In this document: positions 7,746-15,646 of the stretch, in pieces
Layout: the number at the start of each line of letters is the position of its first letter
Numbering within the stretch: the first letter of the stretch is position 1
From: JAISGQ01 sp045536305
Lineage (GTDB): Bacteria; Bacillota; Clostridia; Oscillospirales; Acutalibacteraceae
DNA length: 64,000 nt
Direction of reading: 5' to 3'
NCBI GenBank assembly: GCA_045536305.1
Contig: JAZSNH010000023.1
Span: 1 to 64,000, forward strand
Notes under the pieces: generated by a model
Told to the model about the DNA's origin: nothing
The model's database searches: none
What the model saw: only the letters and a program-made list of their open reading frames with translations
Position numbers and translations under genes: made by a program

Positions 7746-8726
7746 ATGAAATGTTCAAGTTGCGGTGCAGAAACCAAAGGCAAATTCTGTGAGTATTGTG
7801 GAAGTGAACTTCCGCAAGAAAAAGCCACTGTAAATATTACTAACAATTATTATAACGCTACCCCTAAAGAGTATGGTGAAGCTAATGAAACAACCGGAAA
7901 ATGTCCTAAGTGCGGAAACGCCAAAATCACATTTAAGAGAGAACGCATTAGCACGACTACTCAATCAAGTTCACGAAAAAACTTTATTGGTACTGGCAGA
8001 AAGGGAGAGGCTATAAGTCAATCGAATTATAGAACCGTTGGTATTTGCCAAAATTGTGGATACACTTGGAACCCCAATGCCGTCAATTCGAATGCAAGGT
8101 CTGGCAAAAAGACTTGGTTATGGGTACTTGGTTGGATATTTATATTTCCTATACCTTTAACAATTTTATTGTTAAGGAATAAAGAAATGAAACCCGCTGT
8201 CAAATACAGTATTATAGCTGCTGCTTGGATTTTATATTTTATTATAGGATTATCTAGCAACAGTAATACAGACTCCTCACCAACCTATACTCCTTCATAT
8301 ACCGAAAGCAGTCAATCGGACAAAACGACAGAAAACAATGATGACAATCCTCAATACCCCATGTATATTTCTTCCACCGACCATTCCAATCTAGAATGTT
8401 GGCTGATAAATGAACCTGCATCTATTGGTAATGAAATTATTTTCGATGTTTATGCTAATGTGGATACCACCCACAAAAATTGGCACAACCAAGTCAAAGA
8501 TGTTGTCGCACTTCTTTGGAATAAATACAATAACGAAAATGTGATGTTTAAAATTTATAACGGAACCCATAATCTTGATAAAAAGCAACCTACATATGAT
8601 GATTTGATTGCTATTTGGCAAGAAAACCCCTTCTCCGCAACATCAGAATCTCAATCCACTATCACTTGGTATCCCGAGGGTTGGAGTGTAGCAGCACTGC
8701 AAGAGACTGAATGTTGGCACCCCTAA
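7746..8726 (+). CDS. zinc-ribbon membrane protein of unknown function
   Basis: 326 aa. The N-terminus has a short zinc ribbon (CSSCGAETKGKFCEYCG, residues 3-19). A second pair of knuckles follows (CPKCG near 58 and CQNCGYTW near 99). Two hydrophobic helices occupy about residues 125-165, joined by a short charged loop. After a Ser/Thr-rich linker (about 170-200) comes a C-terminal domain I do not recognise. With the ribbons in the cytoplasm the C-terminal domain could face either side, depending on whether both helices span. GAGG lies 8-9 nt before the ATG. The gene is visibly more A+T-rich than its neighbours and has simpler AT-ending codons, which suggests recent acquisition. Confidence 0.8.
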   Translation: MKCSSCGAETKGKFCEYCGSELPQEKATVNITNNYYNATPKEYGEANETTGKCPKCGNAKITFKRERISTTTQSSSRKNFIGTGRKGEAISQSNYRTVGICQNCGYTWNPNAVNSNARSGKKTWLWVLGWIFIFPIPLTILLLRNKEMKPAVKYSIIAAAWILYFIIGLSSNSNTDSSPTYTPSYTESSQSDKTTENNDDNPQYPMYISSTDHSNLECWLINEPASIGNEIIFDVYANVDTTHKNWHNQVKDVVALLWNKYNNENVMFKIYNGTHNLDKKQPTYDDLIAIWQENPFSATSESQSTITWYPEGWSVAALQETECWHP

Positions 8727-8785
8727 TTTTCTAATAACCAATAAACAGTAAACTTATTGCAATGTTAAAAAACAGTTCGATTTGA

Positions 8786-8831
8786 CAGATAATAGCAAAG
8801 CCTCCCGAAAGGGAGGCTTTGCTATTATCTG
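8786..8831. terminator. bidirectional terminator, 21-bp perfect stem
   Basis: Perfect inverted repeat: arms 8786-8806 and 8811-8831, loop GAAA, core AAAGCCTCCC/GGGAGGCTTT. It lies between the convergent zinc-ribbon and WYL genes. The WYL stop codon (TAA at 8825-8827) is inside the stem. Confidence 0.9.
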
Positions 8832-9826
8832 TACGTCATGTTCATCTTGAACACAATCTTTCTCAATATCTGCACAAGGCTTGCGGGGGATTTTACGACA
8901 ACTCCTCCTGCGAAATTAAGCACCCAGCGCGCAAAGCCCTCATTTGCAACGGCATAGACCTTTACGCTGAATTTATCATCGGATATCTGCTTGTATGGAA
9001 TATTCATTCCAAAGGTTTCTATTATGGAATCAAGCAGCGGCATCTCACATTCAAGCTCGATTGCTTCGGGATTATCTCCCGAAAACATATTGAACACGCG
9101 GTTTGCATAGTCTGCCACATCAAATTTTTCTGCATAACTGCAGACCTGCTGAAACGGCCTTGCATCCTCCTTGAGTATCTCCACTCTTTTCATGCGGTCA
9201 ATTCGATAGTGAGAAAGGTCGTTGTATTTTTCATAGTTTCCCACAAGATAGTATTTGTCGCTGTCCCACATAGTAGCATAGGGACTGATTATAAAATCCT
9301 TGCCTGCATCAAACACTGGAATATTATTTACAAGCTGGCGGTGGTGATATATAAATCTTACCTTCTTGCCTTGATTTATGGCCTTCTGCAGGCTGTCGAT
9401 ATTATGGATTATTTCTTCATTGTCGCTCTTTTTGCGCACCTCTGTGTAGACCTGACCTCTTAAAAGCTCCGCCTGCGATTTGCTTGCAAGTGAGCATAGC
9501 TTTTCGGTAAGGTCTCTGGTCTTTTTGCGCGCCACAAAGGGCGATGACTGCACTGCATCTATCAGCATTCGCAGCTCTGCTGTCTCAAACTGACGGCTTG
9601 CCAGATAAAAGCCCCTTGAGGGGATGTTCCCTTTTCTTATATCCATGCCTGCTTCTCTGAGAACTCCTATATCGTTCGCTATGGACTTTCTCTCGCTCTG
9701 CACGCCCTTTTCAAGCAGCTTTTCCTCTATCGCCTTTATGGGCAGGCAATGCTCTGCATCGGAATATTTTAAAAATATTTCAGCCATATATATAAGCTTA
9801 AGCTTCTGTTTTGGATTTCCTGCCAT
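8825..9826 (-). CDS. WYL-domain transcriptional regulator
   Basis: 333 aa. A winged helix-turn-helix occupies about residues 1-65 (KLKLIYMAEIF then SERKSIANDIGVLREAG), followed by a WYL domain (about 140-220, with ISPYATMWDSDKYYLVGNY and HYRIDRMKRVEIL) and a WCX-type C-terminal extension. WYL proteins bind ligands or nucleic acid and act as transcription regulators. The ATG at 9826 is chosen because GGAGG sits 8 nt upstream. An ATG five codons earlier contains that GGAGG and has no site of its own. It is a single-gene unit with its own promoter and a shared terminator, and the target is not evident. Confidence 0.9.
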   Translation of the reverse strand: MAGNPKQKLKLIYMAEIFLKYSDAEHCLPIKAIEEKLLEKGVQSERKSIANDIGVLREAGMDIRKGNIPSRGFYLASRQFETAELRMLIDAVQSSPFVARKKTRDLTEKLCSLASKSQAELLRGQVYTEVRKKSDNEEIIHNIDSLQKAINQGKKVRFIYHHRQLVNNIPVFDAGKDFIISPYATMWDSDKYYLVGNYEKYNDLSHYRIDRMKRVEILKEDARPFQQVCSYAEKFDVADYANRVFNMFSGDNPEAIELECEMPLLDSIIETFGMNIPYKQISDDKFSVKVYAVANEGFARWVLNFAGGVVVKSPASLVQILRKIVFKMNMTYR

Positions 9827-9848
9827 AATATTCGCCTCCATCTATTTA

Positions 9849-9877
9849 ATTATAATGTTTTACACCGCAAATTGCAA
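9849..9877 (-). promoter_or_regulatory. promoter of the WYL regulator
   Basis: Minus strand: -35 TTGCAA (9877-9872), 17-bp spacer, -10 TATAAT (9854-9849), 22 bp before the start codon. Confidence 0.75.
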
Positions 9878-9975
9878 TAATAAAATCGCGTTTTTGTACG
9901 ATTATTGGGACTGAATTTATCTTTCTTCACAGAGAGCAGAGTTTAACTTTTATTTCACCCTCTGTTCTTTTATAG

Positions 9976-10003
9976 TTGACATTGATTCAGGATATGATAA
10001 AAT
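9976..10003 (+). promoter_or_regulatory. promoter of valS
   Basis: -35 TTGACA (9976-9981), 16-bp spacer, -10 TAAAAT (9998-10003). Only about 48 nt of leader remain before the valS ATG, too little for a T-box riboswitch. Confidence 0.7.
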
Positions 10004-10057
10004 ATTACAGTATAACGCATTTTGCAAATCGGACGTTAAAGGAAGGATTTGATATAT

Positions 10058-12679
10058 ATGGCAAAGGAGCTTGCAAAAGCTTACGAACCAAAAGAAGTCG
10101 AAGACAGAATATATCAATACTGGCTCGACGGCAATTATTTCCACACCGAGGTCAGCAAGACCAAAACTCCCTACTGCATCGTGATGCCGCCTCCAAACAT
10201 CACAGGCCAGCTTCACATGGGTCATGCTCTTGACAACACTCTTCAGGATATTCTTATCCGCTGGAAGAGAATGCAGGGCTTTGCTGCTCTCTGGGTTCCC
10301 GGCACCGATCACGCTTCTATCGCAACAGAGGCTAAGATAGTTGAAAAGATGCGTCAGGAAGGCGTTACAAAGGACGATATCGGCCGTGACGGTTTCCTCG
10401 AACGCGCATGGGAATGGAAAAAGGAGTACGGCGGCAGAATAGTCAGCCAGCTTAAAAAGATCGGTTCCTCCTGCGATTGGGAGCGCGAGCGCTTTACAAT
10501 GGACGAGGGCTGTTCCAAGGCTGTTAATGAGGTTTTCAACACGCTTTACGAAAAGGGACTTATTTATCGCGGCGAGAGAATAATCAACTGGTGCCCTCAC
10601 TGCAAAACCTCCATTTCTGATGCAGAAGTGGATTTTAAGGAGCGTGACGGCAACTTCTGGCATCTTCGCTATCCCTTGACCGACGGCAGTGGATATATCG
10701 AGCTTGCAACCACAAGACCCGAGACGCTGCTCGGCGATACCGCTGTTGCGGTTCATCCCGAGGACGAAAGATACAAGAAATATATCGGCAAGACTGTCAC
10801 TCTTCCCATCGTCGGCAGAGAGATCCCCGTTGTTGCCGATGAATATGTTGAGATGGATTTCGGCACAGGTGTTGTCAAGATCACACCTGCTCACGACCCC
10901 AATGACTTTGAGGTCGGAAAACGTCATGACCTGCCTGTTATCAACGTAATGAACGACGATGCCACAATCAATGCTGAGGGCGGCAAGTACGAAGGTCTCT
11001 CCCGTGAAGAGTGCAGAAAACAGATCGTTAAGGATCTTGACGAGGGCGGATTCCTTGTTAAGGTCGAGCCGATGAAGCATAATGTCGGCGCATGCTACCG
11101 CTGTGATACCATCGTTGAACCCAGAGTTTCACTTCAGTGGTTCGTTTCCATGAAGGAAATCACCCAGCCTGCATTGGAGGCTGTTTACAGCGGCGAGACA
11201 AAGTTTATTCCCGACCGCTTCTCCAAGCTTTACTATAACTGGATGGAAAACATCCGCGACTGGTGTATATCCCGTCAGCTCTGGTGGGGTCACAGGATTC
11301 CTGCATGGTACTGCGAGAAGTGCGGCGAGATAACAGTCTCGAGACATGAAGTCAAGCAGTGTCCGAAGTGTAAAGGCAGAAAGCTTTATCAGGATCCCGA
11401 CACTCTCGACACCTGGTTCTCCTCTGCTCTCTGGCCCTTCTCTACACTCGGCTGGCCCAGAAAGACAAAGGAACTTAACTACTTCTATCCCACGACTACT
11501 CTTGTAACAGGTTATGATATCATCACCTTCTGGGTATCAAGAATGATAACCTCCGGTGTTGAACACATGGGCAAAGCTCCTTTTAAGAATGTATTTATTC
11601 ACGGTCTGGTTCGTGACGAACTGGGCAGAAAGATGAGCAAGTCTCTCGGCAACGGTGTCGATCCGCTTGAGATCATCGATAAGTACGGTGCCGACTCCCT
11701 GCGCTTCTCCCTGACAACCGGTGTCAGCCCCGGAATCGACATGCGATACAGCGAAAAGAAGGTCGAGGCATGCCGCAATTTTGCAAACAAGCTGTGGAAC
11801 GCTACCCGTTTTGTTCTTATGAACGTTCAGGATGGCGACATGCCCAGAATCCCCACTCGACTTGCCATTGAGGATAAATGGATACTTTCTGAGTTGAACA
11901 CTCTTATCAAGGAAATAACCGAGAACCTTGAGCATTTTGATCTCGGAGTTGCCGTTGCAAAGCTTTACGACTTTATATGGGAGTGCTTCTGCGACTGGTA
12001 TATCGAGCTTGCAAAAATCCGTTTGAACAAGGGCGGAAACGAAGCAAAGAACGTTCGCTCCATGCTCCTTTACGTTCTTACCGATATTCTCAAGCTTCTC
12101 CATCCGTTTATGCCCTTCATCACCGAAGAGCTTTATCAGTCCATTCCCCACAAGGGTGAAGCTCTGATGACTCAGAAGTGGCCTGTATGCAATGAGGCTC
12201 ACATCTATGCAACAGAGTGCGATGAGATGAACAAGATCATGGCTGCGATCAAGGCTATCCGCAACAGACGCAGTGAGATGAACATTCCTCCCTCAAAGAA
12301 GGCTCATGTCTACATAGAGACTCCTTATGCAGACACCTTCAATCACGGCGCAATGTTCTTTACACGACTCGCTTCGGCAAGTGAGGTCTCTGTCGGAGAG
12401 AGCTTTGATGTGGAAAACGCTGTTACAATTGTTGCAGACGGCGCCAAGATCCAGATACCCATGGGCGAGCTTGTTGACCGTGACAAGGAGGTCGCAAGAC
12501 TCAACTCTGAGAAGGTCAAGGTTCAGAAGGATATCGATATGATCTCCGGAAAGCTTTCCAACGAACGCTTTGTTTCAAAGGCTCCCGAGGCTGTTGTCGA
12601 GGGCGAAAAGGCAAAGCTTGCAAAGGCTCAGGAGAGAATGGCTATCATTGAGGAAAGCCTCAAGGCATTCGGCGCATAA
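10058..12679 (+). CDS. valS: valyl-tRNA synthetase
   Basis: 873 aa, the normal size of class Ia valine-tRNA ligase, which charges tRNA-Val and edits mischarged Thr. The signature HMGH appears in PPPNITGQLHMGHAL (about residues 42-56) and KMSKS near residue 527. The CP1 editing domain lies between (TTRPETLLGDTAV, GTGVVKITPAHDPND). Zinc-like cysteines CEKCGE...CPKCK lie near residues 420-445. The C-terminal anticodon-binding helices end in the coiled-coil arm typical of ValRS (about 805-873). The ATG at 10058 follows GGAAGG by about 10 nt; an in-frame TTG three codons earlier is less likely. Confidence 0.98.
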   Translation: MAKELAKAYEPKEVEDRIYQYWLDGNYFHTEVSKTKTPYCIVMPPPNITGQLHMGHALDNTLQDILIRWKRMQGFAALWVPGTDHASIATEAKIVEKMRQEGVTKDDIGRDGFLERAWEWKKEYGGRIVSQLKKIGSSCDWERERFTMDEGCSKAVNEVFNTLYEKGLIYRGERIINWCPHCKTSISDAEVDFKERDGNFWHLRYPLTDGSGYIELATTRPETLLGDTAVAVHPEDERYKKYIGKTVTLPIVGREIPVVADEYVEMDFGTGVVKITPAHDPNDFEVGKRHDLPVINVMNDDATINAEGGKYEGLSREECRKQIVKDLDEGGFLVKVEPMKHNVGACYRCDTIVEPRVSLQWFVSMKEITQPALEAVYSGETKFIPDRFSKLYYNWMENIRDWCISRQLWWGHRIPAWYCEKCGEITVSRHEVKQCPKCKGRKLYQDPDTLDTWFSSALWPFSTLGWPRKTKELNYFYPTTTLVTGYDIITFWVSRMITSGVEHMGKAPFKNVFIHGLVRDELGRKMSKSLGNGVDPLEIIDKYGADSLRFSLTTGVSPGIDMRYSEKKVEACRNFANKLWNATRFVLMNVQDGDMPRIPTRLAIEDKWILSELNTLIKEITENLEHFDLGVAVAKLYDFIWECFCDWYIELAKIRLNKGGNEAKNVRSMLLYVLTDILKLLHPFMPFITEELYQSIPHKGEALMTQKWPVCNEAHIYATECDEMNKIMAAIKAIRNRRSEMNIPPSKKAHVYIETPYADTFNHGAMFFTRLASASEVSVGESFDVENAVTIVADGAKIQIPMGELVDRDKEVARLNSEKVKVQKDIDMISGKLSNERFVSKAPEAVVEGEKAKLAKAQERMAIIEESLKAFGA

Positions 12680-12690
12680 TATTATTTTAA

Positions 12691-12720
12691 TGGGAGGTCG
12701 GTCACGACCTCCCATTTCTA
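12691..12720 (+). terminator. hairpin between valS and folC
   Basis: A perfect 10-bp stem (12691-12700 with 12705-12714) has a GTCA loop and is followed only by TTTCTA. It is probably a weak terminator or a processing/attenuation hairpin that lets some transcription reach folC, 21 bp downstream. Confidence 0.6.
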
Positions 12721-12735
12721 AAAGTGGTTGATTAT

Positions 12736-13974
12736 ATGAATTACAAAGAAGCACGCGAATATATCGCATCAAGGAAAATCCTCGGCATTCATCCCGGCCT
12801 TGACAGAATGCGCGAGCTTGCAAAAAGGCTCGGTGATCCTCAGGACAAAATAAAGACAGTTCATGTCGCAGGCACCAACGGCAAGGGCTCTGTTTGTGCC
12901 ATGCTGTCGGCATATATTGCCGAAAAAGGATTTTCGGTCGGAGCGTACACCTCGCCTTATGTTTCTGATTTCAACGAACAGATACGGCTTGATAACCAAA
13001 ACATAACAGATGAGGATTTTGCGCTTCTTATAACCGAGATAAAGCCTCACTGCGATATTATGGACACTGAGGGAAACAGTCCTACCGAGTATGAGATAAT
13101 GACAGCGGCGGCATTTTTGTTCTTCTTTCAAAAGAAGGTGGATTATGCTGTTACAGAAGTCGGACTCGGAGGTCTTGAGGATGCTACAAATATCATTTCA
13201 TCACCTGTTTTGAGTGTTATAACAAGCATTTCTCTCGATCATGTCAGCATTCTCGGCAGCTCAATTGAGGAAATCGCCGCGCAGAAGGCAGGCATTATAA
13301 AGAAAGGCTGCCCTGTTGTGCTTTCTCCTTACCAGGAGGACTCTGTAATTGGGGTCATATACGAAAAAGCAAAGGCATGCGGCAGTGAATTTATTATGCC
13401 TCGTTTTAAGGTCTCGGAGCTTGCCATTTCCGTTTTGGGAACGGAATTTAAGTTTGGCGGCAGATGCTGCCGCACATCGCTTATCGGTGCTCATCAGGCA
13501 GAAAACGCCGCTGTTGCAGTATCGGCCGTTGACACTCTTTTCCCCGAGGAGCGCGAAAAGGATATTGCTTTCGAATGCTTCCACCCTGCAAGATTTGAGG
13601 TGATCTCAAAAGAGCCTCTTATTATACTCGACGGAGCACACAACGCAGACGGGGCAAAGGCATTGCGCGACACGCTTGATATGATGCTCAGCGAGGTGCC
13701 GGCTGTCGGCATCATGGGCATGCTGGCAGATAAGGATTATCATTCGGCGGTACGGCTTCTTGCTCCTTTGTTTGAAAAGATTTTTACCGTTACCCCGGAC
13801 AATCCCCGTGCGCTCAGTGCAGAAAAGCTTGCTGTGTGCATTGCCGACCGCACCGAAGCCGAAAGCTGCGGCAGTGTTCGTGAAGCGATAAACAAAGCGG
13901 CGGCACTTGGAAAACCTCTTATTATTTTCGGCTCTCTGTATCTTGCTCAAGAGGCAAGGAAAATTTTAATATAG
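12736..13974 (+). CDS. folC: folylpolyglutamate synthase / dihydrofolate synthase
   Basis: 412 aa, a Mur-ligase-like enzyme that adds glutamate to (dihydro)folates. It has the family P-loop VAGTNGKGSV (about residues 37-46) and TSPYVSDFNEQIRL, VTEVGLGGLEDATNI, SISLDHVSILG, and a C-terminal domain beginning near LDGAHNADGAKAL. The ATG at 12736 gives the family-typical start (MNYKEAREYI); a GTG four codons upstream is possible, and no strong site distinguishes them. It lies between valS and the spoIIA operon, as valS-folC pairs do in many Firmicutes. Confidence 0.95.
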   Translation: MNYKEAREYIASRKILGIHPGLDRMRELAKRLGDPQDKIKTVHVAGTNGKGSVCAMLSAYIAEKGFSVGAYTSPYVSDFNEQIRLDNQNITDEDFALLITEIKPHCDIMDTEGNSPTEYEIMTAAAFLFFFQKKVDYAVTEVGLGGLEDATNIISSPVLSVITSISLDHVSILGSSIEEIAAQKAGIIKKGCPVVLSPYQEDSVIGVIYEKAKACGSEFIMPRFKVSELAISVLGTEFKFGGRCCRTSLIGAHQAENAAVAVSAVDTLFPEEREKDIAFECFHPARFEVISKEPLIILDGAHNADGAKALRDTLDMMLSEVPAVGIMGMLADKDYHSAVRLLAPLFEKIFTVTPDNPRALSAEKLAVCIADRTEAESCGSVREAINKAAALGKPLIIFGSLYLAQEARKILI

Positions 13975-14047
13975 CCGACATACTTCCCGAAATTATACAG
14001 TGAAGGTAGTGTATCATCACCGCAGATGCTTTTTATGAGGTGAGGAC

Positions 14048-14383
14048 ATGAAACCTGAGATAGTCAAAGAGGATTCGCGTATTACCGTCAAACTGTGCGG
14101 TGAAATAGACCACCATAATGCCGCCGAGATCCGCGAGCATATCGACAGGGATATTGCACTGAAAAAACCAACACAGGTCATATTGGATTTTTCAGGCGTT
14201 TCCTTTATGGACAGCTCGGGTATAGGTCTCATTATGGGGCGTTACCGAATTATCCGCGAAAACGGCGGTGCACTCAGCGTTCGACACTCAGGCGGCAGTA
14301 TCGGCAGGATGCTGTCTCTTGCGGGATTGTCAAGACTTGGTATAAGTGTGGGAGGTGAAGAAGTTGAAAAAACCAATCAATGA
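14048..14383 (+). CDS. spoIIAA: anti-sigma F factor antagonist SpoIIAA
   Basis: 111 aa STAS-domain protein. Unphosphorylated SpoIIAA displaces sigma-F from SpoIIAB in the forespore; SpoIIAB inactivates it by phosphorylation. The phosphorylated serine corresponds to S57 in FMDSSGIGLI, as in Bacillus subtilis S58. GELDHH of the Bacillus protein is matched by GEIDHH at about residue 18. A very strong site (GAGGTGAGG) precedes the ATG. First gene of the spoIIAA-spoIIAB-sigF operon; its 3' end overlaps spoIIAB by 20 bp. No convincing sigma-H promoter was found in 13975-14047. Confidence 0.96.
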   Translation: MKPEIVKEDSRITVKLCGEIDHHNAAEIREHIDRDIALKKPTQVILDFSGVSFMDSSGIGLIMGRYRIIRENGGALSVRHSGGSIGRMLSLAGLSRLGISVGGEEVEKTNQ

Positions 14384-14810
14384 AATGAGACTGGTCATTC
14401 CGAGCACATCAGCAAATGAGAGTTTTGCACGAGTGGCAGTTGCATCCTTTGCCTCCCAGCTTGACCCTACTATCGAAGATATCACCGATATCAAAACCGC
14501 TGTTTCCGAAGCGGTCACAAACTGTATAGTGCATGGCTATAAGAACACTATCGGTTATATTTACATACACGCCAAGATCTTTGAGGACGGTCGTCTGACT
14601 GTAAAAATACGTGACACAGGCTGCGGAATACCCGATGTAAAGCAGGCAATGGAGCCTCTTTTCACAACCGGTGGCGAGGACAGGGCAGGTCTTGGTTTTG
14701 CCGTTATGGAAAGCTTTACGGACAAGCTTCGCGTCAATTCAAAGGAAGGCCGCGGCACAACGGTCACTATGGAAAAAAACATTTCGGGGCGACAGGCAGA
14801 TGAACGCTAA
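14364..14810 (+). CDS. spoIIAB: anti-sigma F factor SpoIIAB (serine kinase)
   Basis: 148 aa. It is a GHKL-type ATPase/kinase that binds sigma-F and phosphorylates SpoIIAA. The N box is EAVTNCIVHGYKN (about residues 45-57), and the glycine-rich boxes are RDTGCGIPD and GGEDRAGLGFAVM. ANESFARVAVASFASQLDPT near residue 14 is nearly identical to the Bacillus family. The TTG at 14364 is chosen because GGAGGTG lies 6 nt upstream and the resulting N-terminus fits the family length. An in-frame GTG at 14346 would precede the ribosome site. It overlaps spoIIAA and sigF. Confidence 0.96.
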   Translation: MKKPINEMRLVIPSTSANESFARVAVASFASQLDPTIEDITDIKTAVSEAVTNCIVHGYKNTIGYIYIHAKIFEDGRLTVKIRDTGCGIPDVKQAMEPLFTTGGEDRAGLGFAVMESFTDKLRVNSKEGRGTTVTMEKNISGRQADER

Positions 14811-15462
14811 CTGCGACGCTCTCATAACCGAAAACTTAGGACTTGTCCACGCATGTGCAAGACGATATATCGGAAGAGGCATTGAATATGATGACCTTTA
14901 TCAGGCCGGCTGTCTGGGACTTATCAAAGCGGCAAACGCTTTTGATATCAGCCGCAATGTCAGGTTTTCAACTTATGCTGTGCCTGTTATTCTGGGCGAA
15001 ATAAAGCGGCTTTTTCGCGATGGCGGTGCGGTGAAGATATCACGTTCCTTAAAAGAGCTTGGAATAAAGGCATCTCGGATGGCAGGAGAATTTGAGGCAG
15101 AGCACGGCAGAGAGCCGAGGATTTCGGAATTGGCAGAGCTGCTTAATGTGGATGCAGAGACTGCAACCGAAGCCGTCAATGCCATTCGCGCTCCTGTATC
15201 GCTGACCTCATACGCGGAATCGGAGGACGGCGAAAGCCTTGATATAAGAGAGGAAAGCTTTGATAATTCTCTTGTCGATCTTCTTTCTGTGCGGCAGCTT
15301 CTCTCGGGCTTGGATGGCAGAGACAAAAAGCTTATTTATCTTCGTTATTACAAAGGCAAAACCCAGTCGGATACTGCTGCTCAGCTTGGTATGACTCAGG
15401 TTCAGGTGTCTCGCAGAGAAAAAGCAATTATAAACGGAATACGCAATTCAATGGTCGGATAG
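14800..15462 (+). CDS. sigF: RNA polymerase sigma-F factor
   Basis: 220 aa sporulation sigma factor that starts the forespore programme. Region 2 includes YDDLYQAGCLGLIKAANAFD (about residues 28-47) and RFSTYAVPVILGEIKR, then region 3 (ISRSLKELGIKA), and region 4 ends with GKTQSDTAAQLGMTQVQVSR, the -35 binding helix-turn-helix. The ATG at 14800 overlaps the end of spoIIAB by 11 bp. Longer upstream frames would run through spoIIAB and are not credible. It is held inactive by SpoIIAB, while SpoIIE (gene at 36575-38878) releases it through SpoIIAA. Confidence 0.96.
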   Translation: MNANCDALITENLGLVHACARRYIGRGIEYDDLYQAGCLGLIKAANAFDISRNVRFSTYAVPVILGEIKRLFRDGGAVKISRSLKELGIKASRMAGEFEAEHGREPRISELAELLNVDAETATEAVNAIRAPVSLTSYAESEDGESLDIREESFDNSLVDLLSVRQLLSGLDGRDKKLIYLRYYKGKTQSDTAAQLGMTQVQVSRREKAIINGIRNSMVG

Positions 15463-15514
15463 TTTATTTTCAGTAAAACACATAAGCTTTTTAAAATATT
15501 ACTCTTATAGATAC

Positions 15515-15550
15515 AAAAAAAGGTACTGACTGCAGTCAGTACCGTTTTTT
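15515..15550 (+). terminator. terminator of the spoIIA operon
   Basis: A self-complementary 22-nt hairpin core (15522-15543, GGTACTGACTG with CAGTCAGTACC) is followed by GTTTTTTG. It lies 59 bp after sigF. A-tract on the other side, so it could work both ways. Confidence 0.85.
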
Positions 15551-15570
15551 GTAAAAATTTTGATTTCTAC

Positions 15571-15599
15571 TTGATTCGACTCCCTTCGCCACATATAAT
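15571..15599 (+). promoter_or_regulatory. promoter of the NCS2 permease
   Basis: -35 TTGATT (15571-15576), 17-bp spacer, -10 TATAAT (15594-15599). The 47-nt leader is too short for a purine riboswitch, and no PurR box pair was noticed. Confidence 0.8.
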
Positions 15600-15646
15600 A
15601 ATATTACATATCATTCCTTTATCATATAAAAAGGGAGGCAATTATT

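Noticed and set aside
8819..9463. Plus-strand 214-codon frame opposite the WYL gene
   Set aside because: It starts inside the terminator hairpin and is the antisense shadow of the WYL gene.
9950..11080. Minus-strand 376-codon open frame over valS
   Set aside because: Long, but antisense to the conserved N-terminal half of valS. No ribosome site and no motif.
11537..12202. Minus-strand 221-codon open frame over valS
   Set aside because: Antisense to the KMSKS and anticodon-binding parts of valS; no motif.
13975..14047. Sigma-H promoter for the spoIIA operon
   Set aside because: Expected from Bacillus. No AGGAWWT with a properly spaced GAAT was found in the gap or at the end of folC.
15553..15646. 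Purine riboswitch before the NCS2 permease
   Set aside because: Looked for because related permeases often have one. The sigma-A promoter leaves a 47-nt leader, and no riboswitch-like paired element was found.
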